Origin: Calliopum simillimum
Lineage: Eukaryota > Arthropoda > Insecta > Diptera > Lauxaniidae
Direction: 5' to 3'
Assembly (NCBI GenBank): GCA_951812925.1
Contig: OX638372.1
Span: forward strand, 53,938,028 to 54,002,027
Length of the DNA stretch: 64,000 bases
In this document: positions 45,670-56,732 of the stretch, in pieces
How the letters are laid out: each line of letters starts with the position of its first letter
How positions within the stretch are numbered: the stretch's first letter is position 1
Made by a program: the position numbers and the translations under genes
The notes under the pieces: model-generated
Database searches by the model: none
Told to the model about the DNA's origin: nothing
What the model saw: only the letters and a program-made list of their open reading frames with translations

Positions 45670-45946
45670 TTATTATATATTTTTAAACGATTGACAGTAA
45701 TATCAATTTTTTTAGAACAATAAAATTACATCTCATTAGATCTGATTCCATTTCCATTCATGCTGTGACAGGAAAATTAGAATTTTTTTGTGAAATAATT
45801 CCAAGTAAATTTTTTTCACCGGAACTATTTTTTTTCATGCATGTTAAATATAGTGTGAAAAGTCCATTGCAAAATAGTGTGCACATAAAAGTTATTCTGA
45901 CTTGAAGGTAGCAAAAATTAGTTTTTTGCAAATATATCGCTAATGC

Positions 45947-47790
45947 TTAGGTTAGGTTAGGTTAACGTGGGAGATGGCAGTTGCCATCATAACTTAGGCC
46001 GTGTTGGGCCCATTGTATACACGACATATAACTTCTTTGTCAATATGTATGAATCATTTAGAAATTGTTATAAACTCAAAAGTGGATTTGGGACTCTTTT
46101 GAGCGATATCTTCAAGAGAATCAAAAAATAGACTTTCGAACGCCTTGTAACATTGGTCAGCCAACGGTGGGCATTCACAAAAGAAATGAAAAGTGGAGTC
46201 TTTAACACCAGGATCTTTACAGTTTCTACAAGGCTCTCCTACGTCGGTAAGCCTCAACCTTGAGGAGTGCCCACCAAACAAAATAGTGCCCTGTAATGAC
46301 ACCAATTAAGGTTCTGAGGGTTTGCCTGTCTGATGAGATAATTTTTCGTGTTCTATGTACTAGACTCATAAAGTGGCCCTATTGCCCCCAACGTAGAACA
46401 TGTTATTAAGTTAGACCATCTAAAATTAGCCCACAAAATATTGTACATTTTGAGTCAATGTTGGCTCTAATTGATGCAAGTGGTTTCATTATATCGGTTT
46501 CAGAAATTGTGTCAGTTGAAGACAGTTTCCTAACAAGTTCGTCAGCATTCTCGTTGCCAATGAAATTGCTGTGTCCAGAAACCCATCATATTGTAAGATT
46601 ACATAGCAGCCCTACTTCACATAGGGCTTTCCTGCAATCTAAGGCTAAGCAAGACTTAGTAGTGTTGGAACTAAGAGCCTTAATGGCTTCCTGACTATCA
46701 ACAAAAATGACAAAAGTGTCATTACGATAAATAATTTTGGGTTTTATAATTTGGGATTTTTTCCAGACAGCTAGAATTTGCGCTTGAAATACACTGCACT
46801 AGCGAAGTAGAGCAAAAAATTCACTGCTACCCAAATCCTTGGAATAAATCCCAGCACCAGACTCCATTTTTGAGCCATCAGCGTATATTCCCTTAGAATT
46901 CAGAATCGGAGTCCAACCACTTCTTTCAGGTATTTTCACTTGAAAATCGGTTGAGAGTAGGATTAATGTAATCAGTTCCATAATCAATATCGCAACCAGG
47001 GAATTGAGCAAAAATACTACCATGGCCATAAGGTTTTGACGTCCAGAAGCCATATTCCTTCAACCTGATAAAACTCCTTTAGCGTAAATATCAAGAGGCT
47101 CTAAATGAAGCAAAGCATCGAGAGCAGCAGAGGGCACAGTATTGACAACTCTGCTAACTCCAATACCTGCCATTCTTTGAATTTTTAATACGATTGCCAA
47201 AAAAGTTTGCTTGCTTAAGGCTTTCCACCATATAAGAATTCCGTAGGTCAGAGTTGGTCTTATGATTGTACAACCTTGTACATTCACAAAACTACTTTTG
47301 GCTTAAGGGTCCTAGATTTAGTAAACATCCTTTTGCATGTGTAAAATGCAACAGATTCTTTGCGTGCCTTTCCTTCTAAGTTTATTCATTTTCCAAGGCA
47401 ATTTTGAATCGACGATTACGCCTAGATATTTGGCAAACGAACGTTATTAAGAGTTGGATGCCGAAAATTTTGTGTTTATTGGTGAACACGAGAAGATCCG
47501 TTTTTTGAGCATTAATGCTCAGTCCAAACTTTATGGTCCACGATGTAATGTTTTTGAGAGCCTGAGACATTGTGTCACTTAAAACATTCAAGTCACGTCC
47601 TGATACAAGCAAAATAATATCATCAGCATAAGTTGCCACCTTGTCATCCTGTCAACTTATGATTCGTAGCAAATCATCTACAACAAGAACCCAAAGCACC
47701 GGGGATATAACACCACCCTGTGATACCGATCTAATAAGCGCAAATGTTTCTTATTCAGACGAAATTAACCTGTTTAGAAGAATGTTTTTA
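45947..47790 (-). pseudogene. I/LOA-type LINE remnant: RT, RNase H, Cys-rich tail
   Basis: On the reverse strand, in order: the RT pieces RSVSQGGVISPVLWVLVVDDLL and, after an in-frame stop, ATYADDIILLVSG (catalytic YADD, near 47620). A thumb region follows (PTLTYGILIWWKALSKQTF, near 47240), then RNase H pieces GIYADGSKMESGAGIYS (near 46880), IFVDSQEAIKAL (near 46700) and WVSGHSNFIGNENADELV (near 46530). The tail is CRNCKDPGVKDSTFHFFCEC (near 46200). Several stops and shifts are present. It is followed by the 3' sequence TTAGGTTAGGTTAGGTT (plus strand) at 45947-45963. 5' truncated. Confidence 0.82.
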
Positions 47791-48154
47791 ACGATAAGTT
47801 GAACATATTTTTCCGTACTGCAGTAACTATTATAACTGTAAAAGTGAAAAATATTAATATGCACCCGTATTTAGCATTTACTCGTCACAAATATTCAACA
47901 TTTTTAAATTGGCTTAACTCCCAAACTCCAATCCTAGCACCATTTTATAGAAAATTTCTTGAGCTACGAAATTGCGTCACAACATTTTTCTATAGAAGTT
48001 AGCATGAGCGAGATATTTGCAAAAATCTGATTCTTTCTAACTTTGAGCCTGAATAACTTTTGATACGCACATTTCACACTTTATTTATCATGCATAAATA
48101 AAGATAATTCCGGTGATAAAAATTAACTTGGAATTATTTTGTACAGCAGCACTT

Positions 48155-49538
48155 TTTTCAGGTACATAAAGTGAGCTATGCAGGTGTGACGAATTTCAAT
48201 GTTTTTTTGTTTGGGAATTTCGAGCTATTTTCGAGCTTTTCAACAATAATTTCGAGCTGTCTGGGAAATTTTCCATTTTCCGGAAAAGCGGAAAAATTGT
48301 TCTGCATAGCTGAGTTTATTTTTTCAGCCAGACGAATCCGCGGGAAGAGTTAGCTATGAAATATTTTTACGCAGGAATTTCGAGCTACTTTCGAGCTAAT
48401 TTTGATTTAAAAGCATTTTCCGGAAAACTCCCAATTTTCCCGGAAAATCTCAAAAAAACTTTTTTAATGGCGGGAATAGTAAGGGATGAAATCTTTTAGT
48501 GCAGGAATTTTGAGCTACTTTCGAGCTGACCTTGAATAAAGTGTTTTCCTTAAATTTCTCGGGAAAATCCCAAAAAATTTTTTAAGGGCTTGCTTTATTT
48601 TTTCAGCCAGACGACAGCATGAGAATATTTCGCGATCATAACATTGAACGCACAAATTTGGAGGTAGTTTCGAGCTCATCAAAAACGATAAGTGTTTCCC
48701 TTAAAACACCAAATTTTCCCGGAAAACCCTAAACTTTCCCGGAAAATCCCAAAAAACCTTTTTTTATGGCGGTGCCATGACATAATCCCCACGGACATAA
48801 TCCCCATTTCGTAAATGGGTATTATGTCCGCAAATTATTGGATATATTATCGACTGATCCGCGGCCGAAGGCCGCCGCGAAGCCGGTGTTGAATTTTTGG
48901 GAGTTTAAAATCCTGAGCTGCGGCCGCAGGCCGCCCACTCATCCCTACTCTTATGTAAAATTGCTGTGGCTAGCAAACTAAATGTTGGATATACGAGTAT
49001 TATAGGCTGATCCGCGAAAAACTTTCGAACATAATCCTAATAATGTGAGGACATACACAGAAAAAAAAAAAAATTTTAAATTTTTTGGGATTTTCCGGGG
49101 AAATTTAAGGAAAACACTTCATTCAAGGTCAGCTCGAAAGTAGCTCGAAAATCATGCGTTAAAAGATTTTATCCCTTACTATTCCCGCGGATTCGTCTGG
49201 CTGAAAAAAATAAAGTTAGCCATAAAAAAAGTCTTTTTGGGATTTTCCGGGAAAATTGGGAGTTTTCCGGAAAATGCTTTTAGCTCAAAATTAGCTCAAA
49301 AGTAGCTCGAAATTCCAGCGTAAAAAGATTTCATCGCTAATTTTTCCCGCGGATTCGTCTGGCTGAAAAAATAAACTTAGCTATGCATAACAATTTTTCC
49401 GCTTTTCCGGAAAATGAAAAATTTCCCAGACAGCTCGAAATTATTGTTGAAAAGCTCGAAAATAGCTCAAAATTCCCCACCCAAAAACATCGAAATTCGT
49501 CACACCTGCATAGCTCACTTTATGCACCTACTTTTTTC
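48155..49538. repeat. 1.4-kb palindromic element with TTTCGAGCT and TTTTCCGGAAAA repeats
   Basis: The left arm (48155-48600) is the reverse complement of the right arm (49040-49538) with modest divergence. Both begin with CATAAAGTGAGCTATGCA. Each arm is built of ~130-150-bp units carrying AATTTCGAGCTACTTTCGAGC and TTTTCCGGAAAA-like palindromes, plus CAGCCAGACGAATCCGCGGG. The central ~440 bp differs: it contains a strong short hairpin (48793-48829) and GC-rich GCGGCCGAAGGCCGCCGC and GCGGCCGCAGGCCGCCC. No frame of note. Confidence 0.8.
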
Positions 49539-50192
49539 GTCTAATTTTCCTAGGCTAGAAATAGAACACCAAACAAAATTTGTAAATTTTCAATTGGATT
49601 TAATGGAATTTGTCTCTATGCAATTCAATTTTATTTTCACTCATCTAAGTTGAAAAAGGAAAAAAATTAAATTACGCATATAAATGTGAATAACTTTAAT
49701 AATAAAAATCCGTATTTAAGTACGCAAAAAATCTCCCATGAAATTCAAAGCGGATGCAGTTTCAGCAGCGCATGCGCAAACTATAAACAAAAGCCACAAA
49801 AAAAAAAAAAAACGTTGAGCTTAATTTACGAGTAGATGCAGAGCTCTACCAGGTAGGCAAGTTGGCGCTTAACAAATTAAAGCTTTTAAAAGTTGCTTTA
49901 CAGCCAGCTTCTGAGAATTATCAAGTTATGGAATTGCGCTATAACTTTAAACTCTTTGGGGCCACCCACTGTAGCGCAAGTGATTTTTATTGCAGCAACT
50001 TGGGCGACACTTAAACACCACCAACAGTTCAACATAATGGGGGACCCACCGACGCTGATGCTGTCACCAACTGCGATAGTAAAATACTCTCAAAAATTTA
50101 TTTTTTCTCTTCGATTTCATTTTCATCTTTTCTCTCTGATTTGCTTTATATTTATCATTTTTTGTTATTTTATATATATGTATTTCCATACA
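49539..50192. other. No gene recognised
   Basis: AT-rich spacer with a short A run at 49800; nothing identified. Confidence 0.4.
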
Positions 50193-50194
50193 TA

Positions 50195-50937
50195 CGAGGG
50201 TTGCCTTTTATGTTTCGGGATTGGGCAACACTAATGTCAATAGCTAAAATCTGGCAACACCATAATAAAGTTTGACATTTTGTAAGCATAAACGTACTCA
50301 CAACGTTTTGATGTACAAGTGCTATTTGTTTTGTTTACAGTGAGTTAACAAAATCAATTTTTCCATTGATAATTTAAAATATGGCTAAATTATGGGGTTT
50401 CCAACGAGAACAAACATTTTTTACGGCCAGGTGTTCATGCAATATTGAATGTATGCTGGCCCCACTAATGCCTAAGATTGTCTCAATCTCACTATAGGTC
50501 ACAAGACGATCTTGCAATATCAGTTGGCGCACAGCATCAATGGTTTCCGGAACAACAACTGATTTTGGACGACCTTCACGAAATTCGTCTCGGAGTGAAC
50601 TACGACCTCGATTGAATTCACCATAACATCGATAAACACTGGTCCTTGATGGAGCTTCACCGCCAAAAATTGAATTAAGTTCATCGATGCACTGTTGTTG
50701 AGTTAATCCACGTCGAAAGTTGTGAAAAATTATCGCACGAAAATGTTCACGAGTTAAATCCATTTTTTTGCCAAATTGATTTTTTGAAGTCACTGTAAAC
50801 AACACAAACGATTGTCGTACGTCAAAACGTTGTGAATACGTTTATGCTAAAAAATGTCAAACTTTATTATGGTGTTGCCAGATATTAGCTATTGACATTA
50901 ATGTTGCCCAATCCCGAAATATAAAAGGCAACCTACG
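50195..50937 (-). mobile_element. mariner derivative with two inverted 5' ends
   Basis: TA-flanked (50193-50194, 50938-50939) with CGAGGGTTGCC and CGTAGGTTGCC ends. About 165 bp at the left (50195-50361) is the reverse complement of 50775-50937. Both correspond to the 5' leader of the mariner at 14407-15610 (TCTGGCAACACCATAATAAAG, CTCACAACGTTTT). The true 3' end and the catalytic two thirds of transposase are gone. A rearranged, non-autonomous copy that keeps both termini. Confidence 0.85.
50374..50763 (-). CDS. Truncated mariner transposase: DNA-binding domain only
   Basis: 129 residues from MDLTREHFRAIIFHNFRRGL to CSRWKPHNLAIF and stop, uninterrupted. It covers the two helix-turn-helix motifs of a mariner transposase (residues about 5-50 and 70-115) with the GRP linker (REGRPKSV) between them, and stops before the first catalytic Asp. 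The start Met is the natural one, followed by the family N-terminus; upstream frame to 50805 is leader. A protein like this could bind element ends without cutting, but expression is unknown. It is cleaner than the decayed family member at 14581-15545. Confidence 0.75.
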   Translation of the reverse strand: MDLTREHFRAIIFHNFRRGLTQQQCIDELNSIFGGEAPSRTSVYRCYGEFNRGRSSLRDEFREGRPKSVVVPETIDAVRQLILQDRLVTYSEIETILGISGASIHSILHEHLAVKNVCSRWKPHNLAIF

Positions 50938-50941
50938 TACA

Positions 50942-51155
50942 TATGAGCCGTTTATTTTGAAAGTGGCCTAAGTTCATTTCGGGGCAAAAGTAATGTCATT
51001 CACATTATATGCTGTTATAGTTTCACACAAGGTGGTAAACTTTCTATAAAGACAGAATTCAATTTTATTCGTTCTGAACAAAATGCTAGCTAGTTCATAT
51101 TATGACATTACTTTACGAAATGGACTTAGGACACTTTCAAAATAAACGGCTCATA
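50942..51155. mobile_element. Hairpin MITE, 'TATGAGCCGTTTATTTTG' family, complete
   Basis: TATGAGCCGTTTATTTTGAA at 50942 and its complement ending at 51155; GTGGCCTAAGT..ATTTCG pairs with CGAAAT.GACTTAGGACAC. 214 bp, non-coding. It starts only 3 bp after the TA that ends the neighbouring mariner, so one probably inserted next to the other. Relatives: 42962-43082 and 25962-26218. Confidence 0.78.
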
Positions 51156-51859
51156 TATGTGTGATATGACTTGCTGATTTCTGTTATGCTATAAATTGTA
51201 TTCGATTATGTTACCTGTCTTTGTAATAAACAGAGATTGAAATTACAGTGGTAAAATTCAATTATTTTTGTACAAAAAACTACAATAACAATACTTGATC
51301 TTTGTGTTACACGGGCACACAAATTAGCAGCTTCCGATTTGATTCCGTAGTTGAATACAATAGTCTCCAAATTTTTGTCCAAATTTTGAACGCTGAATTT
51401 ATGTACACGTTCATTACTTAAATCTGGGAAGAAGAATGCTTACATGAAGACTAACTTTTACGAATCCATATAAAATTTCCAAAAAATGTTGACTTAACGC
51501 CTTGTCGGAATTATAGGGGCATAATGATTTTGTCCATCAGAATCAACATAAGCACGGAAGCTTTTCATTCGAAATAATGAAAAACCACATTCCATATTCT
51601 CACTAGGAAAAAAATTCTTACGCGAGAAGGTGCGTAATGAGCAAAATGCCGCGCCATAAGACAAACACTTCGCTACGAAGCCACAGTGCAACAGATTCAC
51701 GCGGGAGTTGGATCAGAAGATAGCGGAAAAGTTGAGAAGGTACTGAGAAGGTTGCGCTGCTATAAGTCTTGCGCACGATGAAATTAGTGCACACATTATT
51801 TCTTGTTAATTGTTCAAATTCAAAAAATTAACTCATTCGTTAATTTATGGCTTCACCAA
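51156..51859. other. No gene recognised
   Basis: Mixed composition; the reverse strand near 51494-51700 has a 68-residue open frame without recognisable features. Confidence 0.35.
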
Positions 51860-52520
51860 GAGCTGTGAAATAGAAGTGTGTGAAAAAATTTGTAAAATAT
51901 TTAACGAAAATCTAAATTGGACTTTCAAAGTAATTACTAGAAAAGCTAAGGTTTCGCGGAATACCGTTTCGCATGTTATTATAACCTAAAAGGAACGTCT
52001 GACCGATAGTAGAAAGCAAGAAAGTGGAAAAAAGAAAGGTTTTGATAATCTTAATGCTGCCAAGAAGGTGACAGCACTTCTTAAGAACAATCCTAATGTA
52101 TCGGGAAGAAAAGTCGCTAAGAAAGTCCAATGCTCTGAGGCCTTTGTCAGAAAAGATAAAAAGGAGGAAGTTCCGGACAAAAATTCCAAAAAGAACGTCG
52201 AGGCAAAAAAGCGTGCCAAAATACTTTGCAGAGAATTCATTATGTACGATGAAACTAACGTACTTGGCTTCTTTCCGCAGCTTTCAGTTGTCGGAGATCA
52301 GAGCCATCGAGAGATATTGGATTCTGGTAAAAGGATTATGAAGAACACAAAACAGGTTGCTGAAAATACCAAACATTTTTCAAGAAAATGGTTAGTGTCA
52401 AGTACAAAAATCACTGAAGATACGATTAAAAGTAAAATGGGAAGTGTTTACGTACAACGTAAGCCGTGTGTGTACGGCATAAACAAATTGTTTCTGCTAA
52501 CGACCGCTAGCACTCTCAAA
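51860..52520 (+). pseudogene. Tc1/mariner-superfamily transposase, middle deleted
   Basis: The + strand reads KVITRKAKVSRNTVSHVI (helix-turn-helix), GFDNLNAAKKVTALLKNNPN, then VSGRKVAKKVQCSEAFVRK (second helix-turn-helix), KKRAKILCREFIMYDETNVL (first catalytic block DET). In another frame follows EIRAIERYWILVK (like the final catalytic block RPIERYW). It then returns to the first frame with SRKWLVSSTKITEDTIKSKM. Most of the catalytic core between the first and last blocks is absent and there is an early stop near 51990. No clear terminal repeats found. Confidence 0.6.
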
Positions 52521-53163
52521 GCGCTGCCATCACTTTGAACGAAAACCAGAAGTGGGGTTTTCGTCAGATCGCCACCATCAACATTGATTTTCAACAAGTC
52601 ATATACAGAACATCATAAAATGTTCACACAATTCACCAAAGTTTTATTAAACACAAATTAAAATCATTAAACAAACAGCGAGATTCACGAGAGCACAAAA
52701 CACCACCAAACGGCGGAAATTTTACAAGACAACACTCAACATAAAGAATACAGTCACAAGTCAGCACAATGTTCGACCCAAATCAACACACCCCATAGAA
52801 ATCAGCGTTGGAAGATATTTGTCATCCCCACAAAGTTCACCCATAGCCAACAATTTGTTATTGAATTTATCGACAGCAGCGTGGGAATCTTCTTGTTAAC
52901 CAAAAGCTTTGTATTGTAAAATATTGTGTGCCTTTTTCGTGAATTACCATTAAACTAAAGTTGTATAACGTTTTAAGAAACACCTAATCTTTTATTTGCA
53001 TTATTTTCCATTTAGTACTCCGAAACATCACCTTAACAGGAGGTGCTTTAGAAAAAATCAATTGATTCATAAAAAGCCAATACGAGTAAGATTTCTGTTA
53101 AAAAAACGTATGTTTCTTGTTTTAATGTCAACTAGTTTAAAAGTTATTTGAATTAATTCGTGC
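52521..53163. other. No gene recognised
   Basis: Contains many CACA-rich words (52600-52800) but no coding frame or repeat structure I can name. Confidence 0.35.
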
Positions 53164-53341
53164 CAGTAGCGGATCCAGGGGGGGAAGAGGGCGATGGGGC
53201 CGATTGGCCCCCCCCTCTCAAGCCAAGTGATTACATTTTTTTTTTTTTTTATTATATGTAAATATTTTAAAAACATTCTGTTATTATCTAGAATTGTAGT
53301 CAATCGGTCCCCCCCTCTTGACAATGCTGGATCCGCCACTG
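53164..53341. mobile_element. 178-bp MITE with CAGTGGCGGATCCAG ends
   Basis: CAGTAGCGGATCCAGG at the left and the complement of CAGTGGCGGATCCAGC at the right; inside, CGATTGGCCCCCCC and its counterpart CAATCGGTCCCCCC. Ends of this type are usual for hAT MITEs. An 8-bp target duplication is not evident, so the superfamily is uncertain. Confidence 0.62.
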
Positions 53342-53548
53342 ATCTTGCGGAAGCCTTATTATCGTTAAAATAAAAAACAATCGTAATAAAGTTTAGCGTG
53401 AGCAAAATGCTCATAACGTAGCGCGCATTCTCAAGGGTTAAGGAGTACGAAAAAAAATTCTCGAGAATGTTTCGTTTCCACAGGAGATTTTTTAGCTTTG
53501 ACGAGATTTATAAATCTAATCGTTAAATCTTGTCCGTTTCCACCGGCC

Positions 53549-54541
53549 CACAGTGCGAAATTTTCAGAGTGTAGGGGAACTTAATTCATATGTCAGCACA
53601 TATAGCAGTTATAGTTATGAAACTTAATATCTGGATATATATTTAATTGGCTAAACACTATGCAAAAATTAAGGGGGATCAGACAAGGGGTTATTATACC
53701 CCCCACATATGGAAATACTTAAAACGTTGCATTTCTGCTCCCATACCAGATATCGCTATGAAACTTGATAGATATAACCATTTTCTTATCAAAACACCAT
53801 AAAAAATGAAGGGGGTGAGACAAGGGGTATTTGCTGTTTCTTGCATTTTTATTCAGAAATGCTTCTAAATTTCGAGAGGATTCCCTCTACCTTTTTTGTA
53901 TATTATAAGCTAGCGAACGAATAGTTACCTTTAAGCTATGGAGAATGTCAGATGTTAGTGTTGGTGAGCCTATTTTTTCCAAAACAAAACCAACGATTGC
54001 GTCCAATATTTGTTTTTCATGAAATTTCGGTGTTACGTGAAATTTCCAAAGACATTCTGGAAAAGGTTTAGTTTAAAAGAGGATCGCAAAATATCGTGGA
54101 AGATGTTTTGTGTTACCAATAGAGGATAAACCTACCTTTCAAATTTCGTACGTTTCAAAATGGCGATTTGTGGTAACACCTTTTAAAGTATCCAATGAAA
54201 TTGAAAATGTAAATCTTAAGAACTTCTTAAAAAGCACAATTTTCACAAACAAATCACACACGAGTAAGAAAAGATTCTGCAAATATTTGAATGCCAATAA
54301 GTGACAATTTTAATAAAAAATAAATAAAAAAATTTTCGCGTCCTACCGACTTACCGTTTTTATGTACCAATATATAAACTAAAACAAATCGAAAAGCTTT
54401 CTATAGTCAAATAGTATGAATGAATAAGTAATGCAAGTTCCAGGTGCATTTTGCACTTGTTTCGCAGGGTTACTCACCAAACTGACTATGTATTTCAAAA
54501 ATTGAATAAAGTTCCGCTAGCCTCCCAAATTTCGCACTGTG
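53549..54541. mobile_element. Transib-like non-autonomous element
   Basis: Both ends read CACAGTGCGAAATTT inward and the similarity extends to about 38 bp (GGAACTTWATTC). Flanking 5-bp target duplication is CGGCC on both sides (53544-53548, 54542-54546). Transib transposons, relatives of RAG1, are known for CAC-initiated ends resembling the CACAGTG recombination-signal heptamer and for GC-rich 5-bp duplications. The 993-bp interior has no transposase frame. It does contain AAACTTGATA-type units similar to those in the Helitron at 45040. Confidence 0.65.
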
Positions 54542-54546
54542 CGGCC

Positions 54547-55069
54547 GCAGAGATTTATTTTTGTTAGTAAATGTCATACGCGGGAAAATTAAGTTGTACT
54601 ATCTTCTCTTCTAAATACGAGTATTTATCATTAATTTGATTTTTTTAATGACATTTAATGCTGATTATCAAAGTTAAGGCATGCCACTTGATCAAAAATA
54701 GCCAAAATCGGTAGGACCGTTGAGATTTATATGAAGATTTAAAGTGAAACTCTGCAGAAGTAGATTTATTTTTGTATGGTAAGTCACAAAATTTACAGCA
54801 AGATTGGGAGCAAAGTCGTCAAACAGCTTAAATCACTGCAAAAATCTACGGTGAAAACGTAACCCAGTGACTCACAAAATTGATCACGCTTTGACTATGA
54901 ATGCAAACAACCAATAAAAAGTCTGAAATGGGTTTGTATTTTTAATGTGTCTTTATTTTGGTAAAACTGCATTAAGTAAAGGAAAATAAACAAAGGATAA
55001 ATTCTATCAAAACTCTTTCTTAAATAAAAAATAATAAAACAAAATCAAAAATACTCAGCGTGATCAATT
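54547..55069. other. No gene recognised
   Basis: AT-rich; the stretch near 54880 (AAATTGATCACGCTTTGACT) resembles the sequence beside the Tc1 remnant at 55060 (GCGTGATCAATTTTTGAC) in inverse orientation, perhaps its damaged terminal repeat. Confidence 0.35.
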
Positions 55070-55420
55070 TTTGACTTCGCATTATGAACCTTGGAAACTA
55101 ATGTTAATATTTTGTATAGCCTCCTAGTGCATCAATAACTGCTTTTATTCTTCTGGGCATACTTTCTAGAAGAGTTTCACAAATTTCTAGAGCAATAGCA
55201 TCGCAATCATTTTGAGCCTTAGGCCAAAATTCATTAAGTGTACCAATTTAACCTTCCATCGATATTCTCAATATGCCCCATAAGTGCTCGATAGGATTGA
55301 GGTCTGGAGATTATGAGGGCGTTTTTATTGTTGTAATTCCATTATCTCCAAGCCATTTTTGTGTCCTCTTTGCAGTGTGTTTTGGATTATTGTCCTGCTA
55401 AAAGACAATAATCGATGCAT
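55070..55420 (-). pseudogene. Tc1 transposase C-terminal fragment
   Basis: The reverse strand reads QQDNNPKHTAKRTQKWLGDN, then S-stop-SPDLNPIEHLWGILR, then NEFWPKAQNDCDAIALEICE and LLESMPRRIKAVIDALGGYTKY-stop. This is the last third of a Tc1 transposase. The catalytic Asp (QQDN) and Glu (PIEHLW) are kept, but in-frame stops are present. The N-terminal two thirds are absent. Confidence 0.78.
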
Positions 55421-55559
55421 CCATTCACTTCTTTAACGTACATATTCTATTGAGTTCTCAAATTTGAACAAAATCTTACACTGTACTGTGTACCAAGCTA
55501 CAGCTCAGTGTTAAGGTGTAAATAACTGAAAAACCAAAAAAAAAAAAACAACAACAATG

Positions 55560-55860
55560 TATCTCTCCCTCTGCAGAATTTATTGGAACCGAATCACCAC
55601 CAATAAGTAATAACAAAGTACATTGAGTCGCCGCAAAAGCAGCACAGGTTGTTCGTTCGGCAGAGATTTTTGTGGAGAGTCTTCGACACAGCTGAGTGTC
55701 TCGGAATTGAGCTTAGCAACGAAAATTCAGTTTTGTACTTTGAAGCAACGAGTCGTCGTTGTCGTCGTCGTCGTCTGCAGTCTGTGTAGCAAGAAAAAGT
55801 TCAGTGTGGACCAGCATTCAGTCAATTGTTAGCGGTCGTTGCGAGTGGTTTGTTTTTTGA
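55560..55860 (+). promoter_or_regulatory. Possible promoter-proximal/5'-UTR region with (GTC)n
   Basis: Higher GC and complexity than the surroundings, (GTC)n at 55751-55778, and several TCAGT initiator-like words (55727, 55801, 55818). It looks like the first-exon leader of a fly gene, but no coding exon was found downstream with confidence. Weak evidence. Confidence 0.25.
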
Positions 55861-56732
55861 AAACGCGGTGCTTCAAAGGAAATAACGCAAATTTAAAATA
55901 AAAAAAAAAAAAAACGTTACTTTTAAATAAGAAAAATCTAAAAAAAAGTAAAATAAACAAAATGAAAAAGTTGAATGAAATTAATTAGGAATACAGGAAA
56001 TCCGAAGATAAAAACAAAAATAGAAAATCCCAAAAGTTTGAATGGCGCTGCATTAAATCGACGATAATTAAATTTAATTAAAAAAACTATAATAAGAAAC
56101 TTTACTAAGTGAATGAACAAATTTATAAAAATTAAAAATCGTACAAAAAAAGAACTCATTGAGAACTTTTCGCCTTTTTTTTATTTCCAATATCTGTATC
56201 TTTTTGTTCGCAAACATTTGTATCTGTGTGAATTTATATTTTAAATTTCTTGTGACCGTTAACGTATGCAGCACCCCCTACAAGTGATTTCATTTGATAC
56301 GTCCATCGCATTGGATTAAAAGATTCGGCGAGACAAAATTGCAAAACTTTAAATGATCGTACGCATATCTTATAGATACTCCTTCAGTGTCGTTAATTTC
56401 AATCTTTCGATTGCAAAAAATTGAAAAAAAAAAAAAACAAAAACAAATTCATCAAGTGCACCACTCTACTACAAGCATTTTTGAGTTCTTCGCCAACTTC
56501 AACTTCAGATTTTCGACTTTCGCAGGAGTTGAAGTGGAAATGGGAAAAAGTAGTTAGATATAAAAAATTAAAAAAAAAAAAATAAAAAAATAAAAAACAA
56601 AAACATAAAAATTACCAATAAATGAATGAAAAACAAAAAAAAAAAAGATATACAACCAAACTTGATTGTCTTCGTTGTTTTTGTTGGCGGTTGCTGGTGG
56701 TTGCAACAACAGTTTGCCCGATACCTGTGGTG
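55861..56732. other. A/T-rich, no gene recognised
   Basis: Long A runs (55900-55915, 56570-56600, 56635-56648). No recognisable coding. Confidence 0.4.

Noticed and set aside
45947..45963. Interstitial telomere
   Set aside because: Only three units, joined to a LINE 3' end, and flies do not use TTAGG telomeres.
46458..46694. 78-residue + strand frame
   Set aside because: Antisense of the RNase H region of the LINE on the minus strand.
50764..50805. Upstream extension of the truncated mariner transposase frame to a Met at 50805
   Set aside because: The extra residues come from the 5' leader; the family start is MDLTREHF at 50763.
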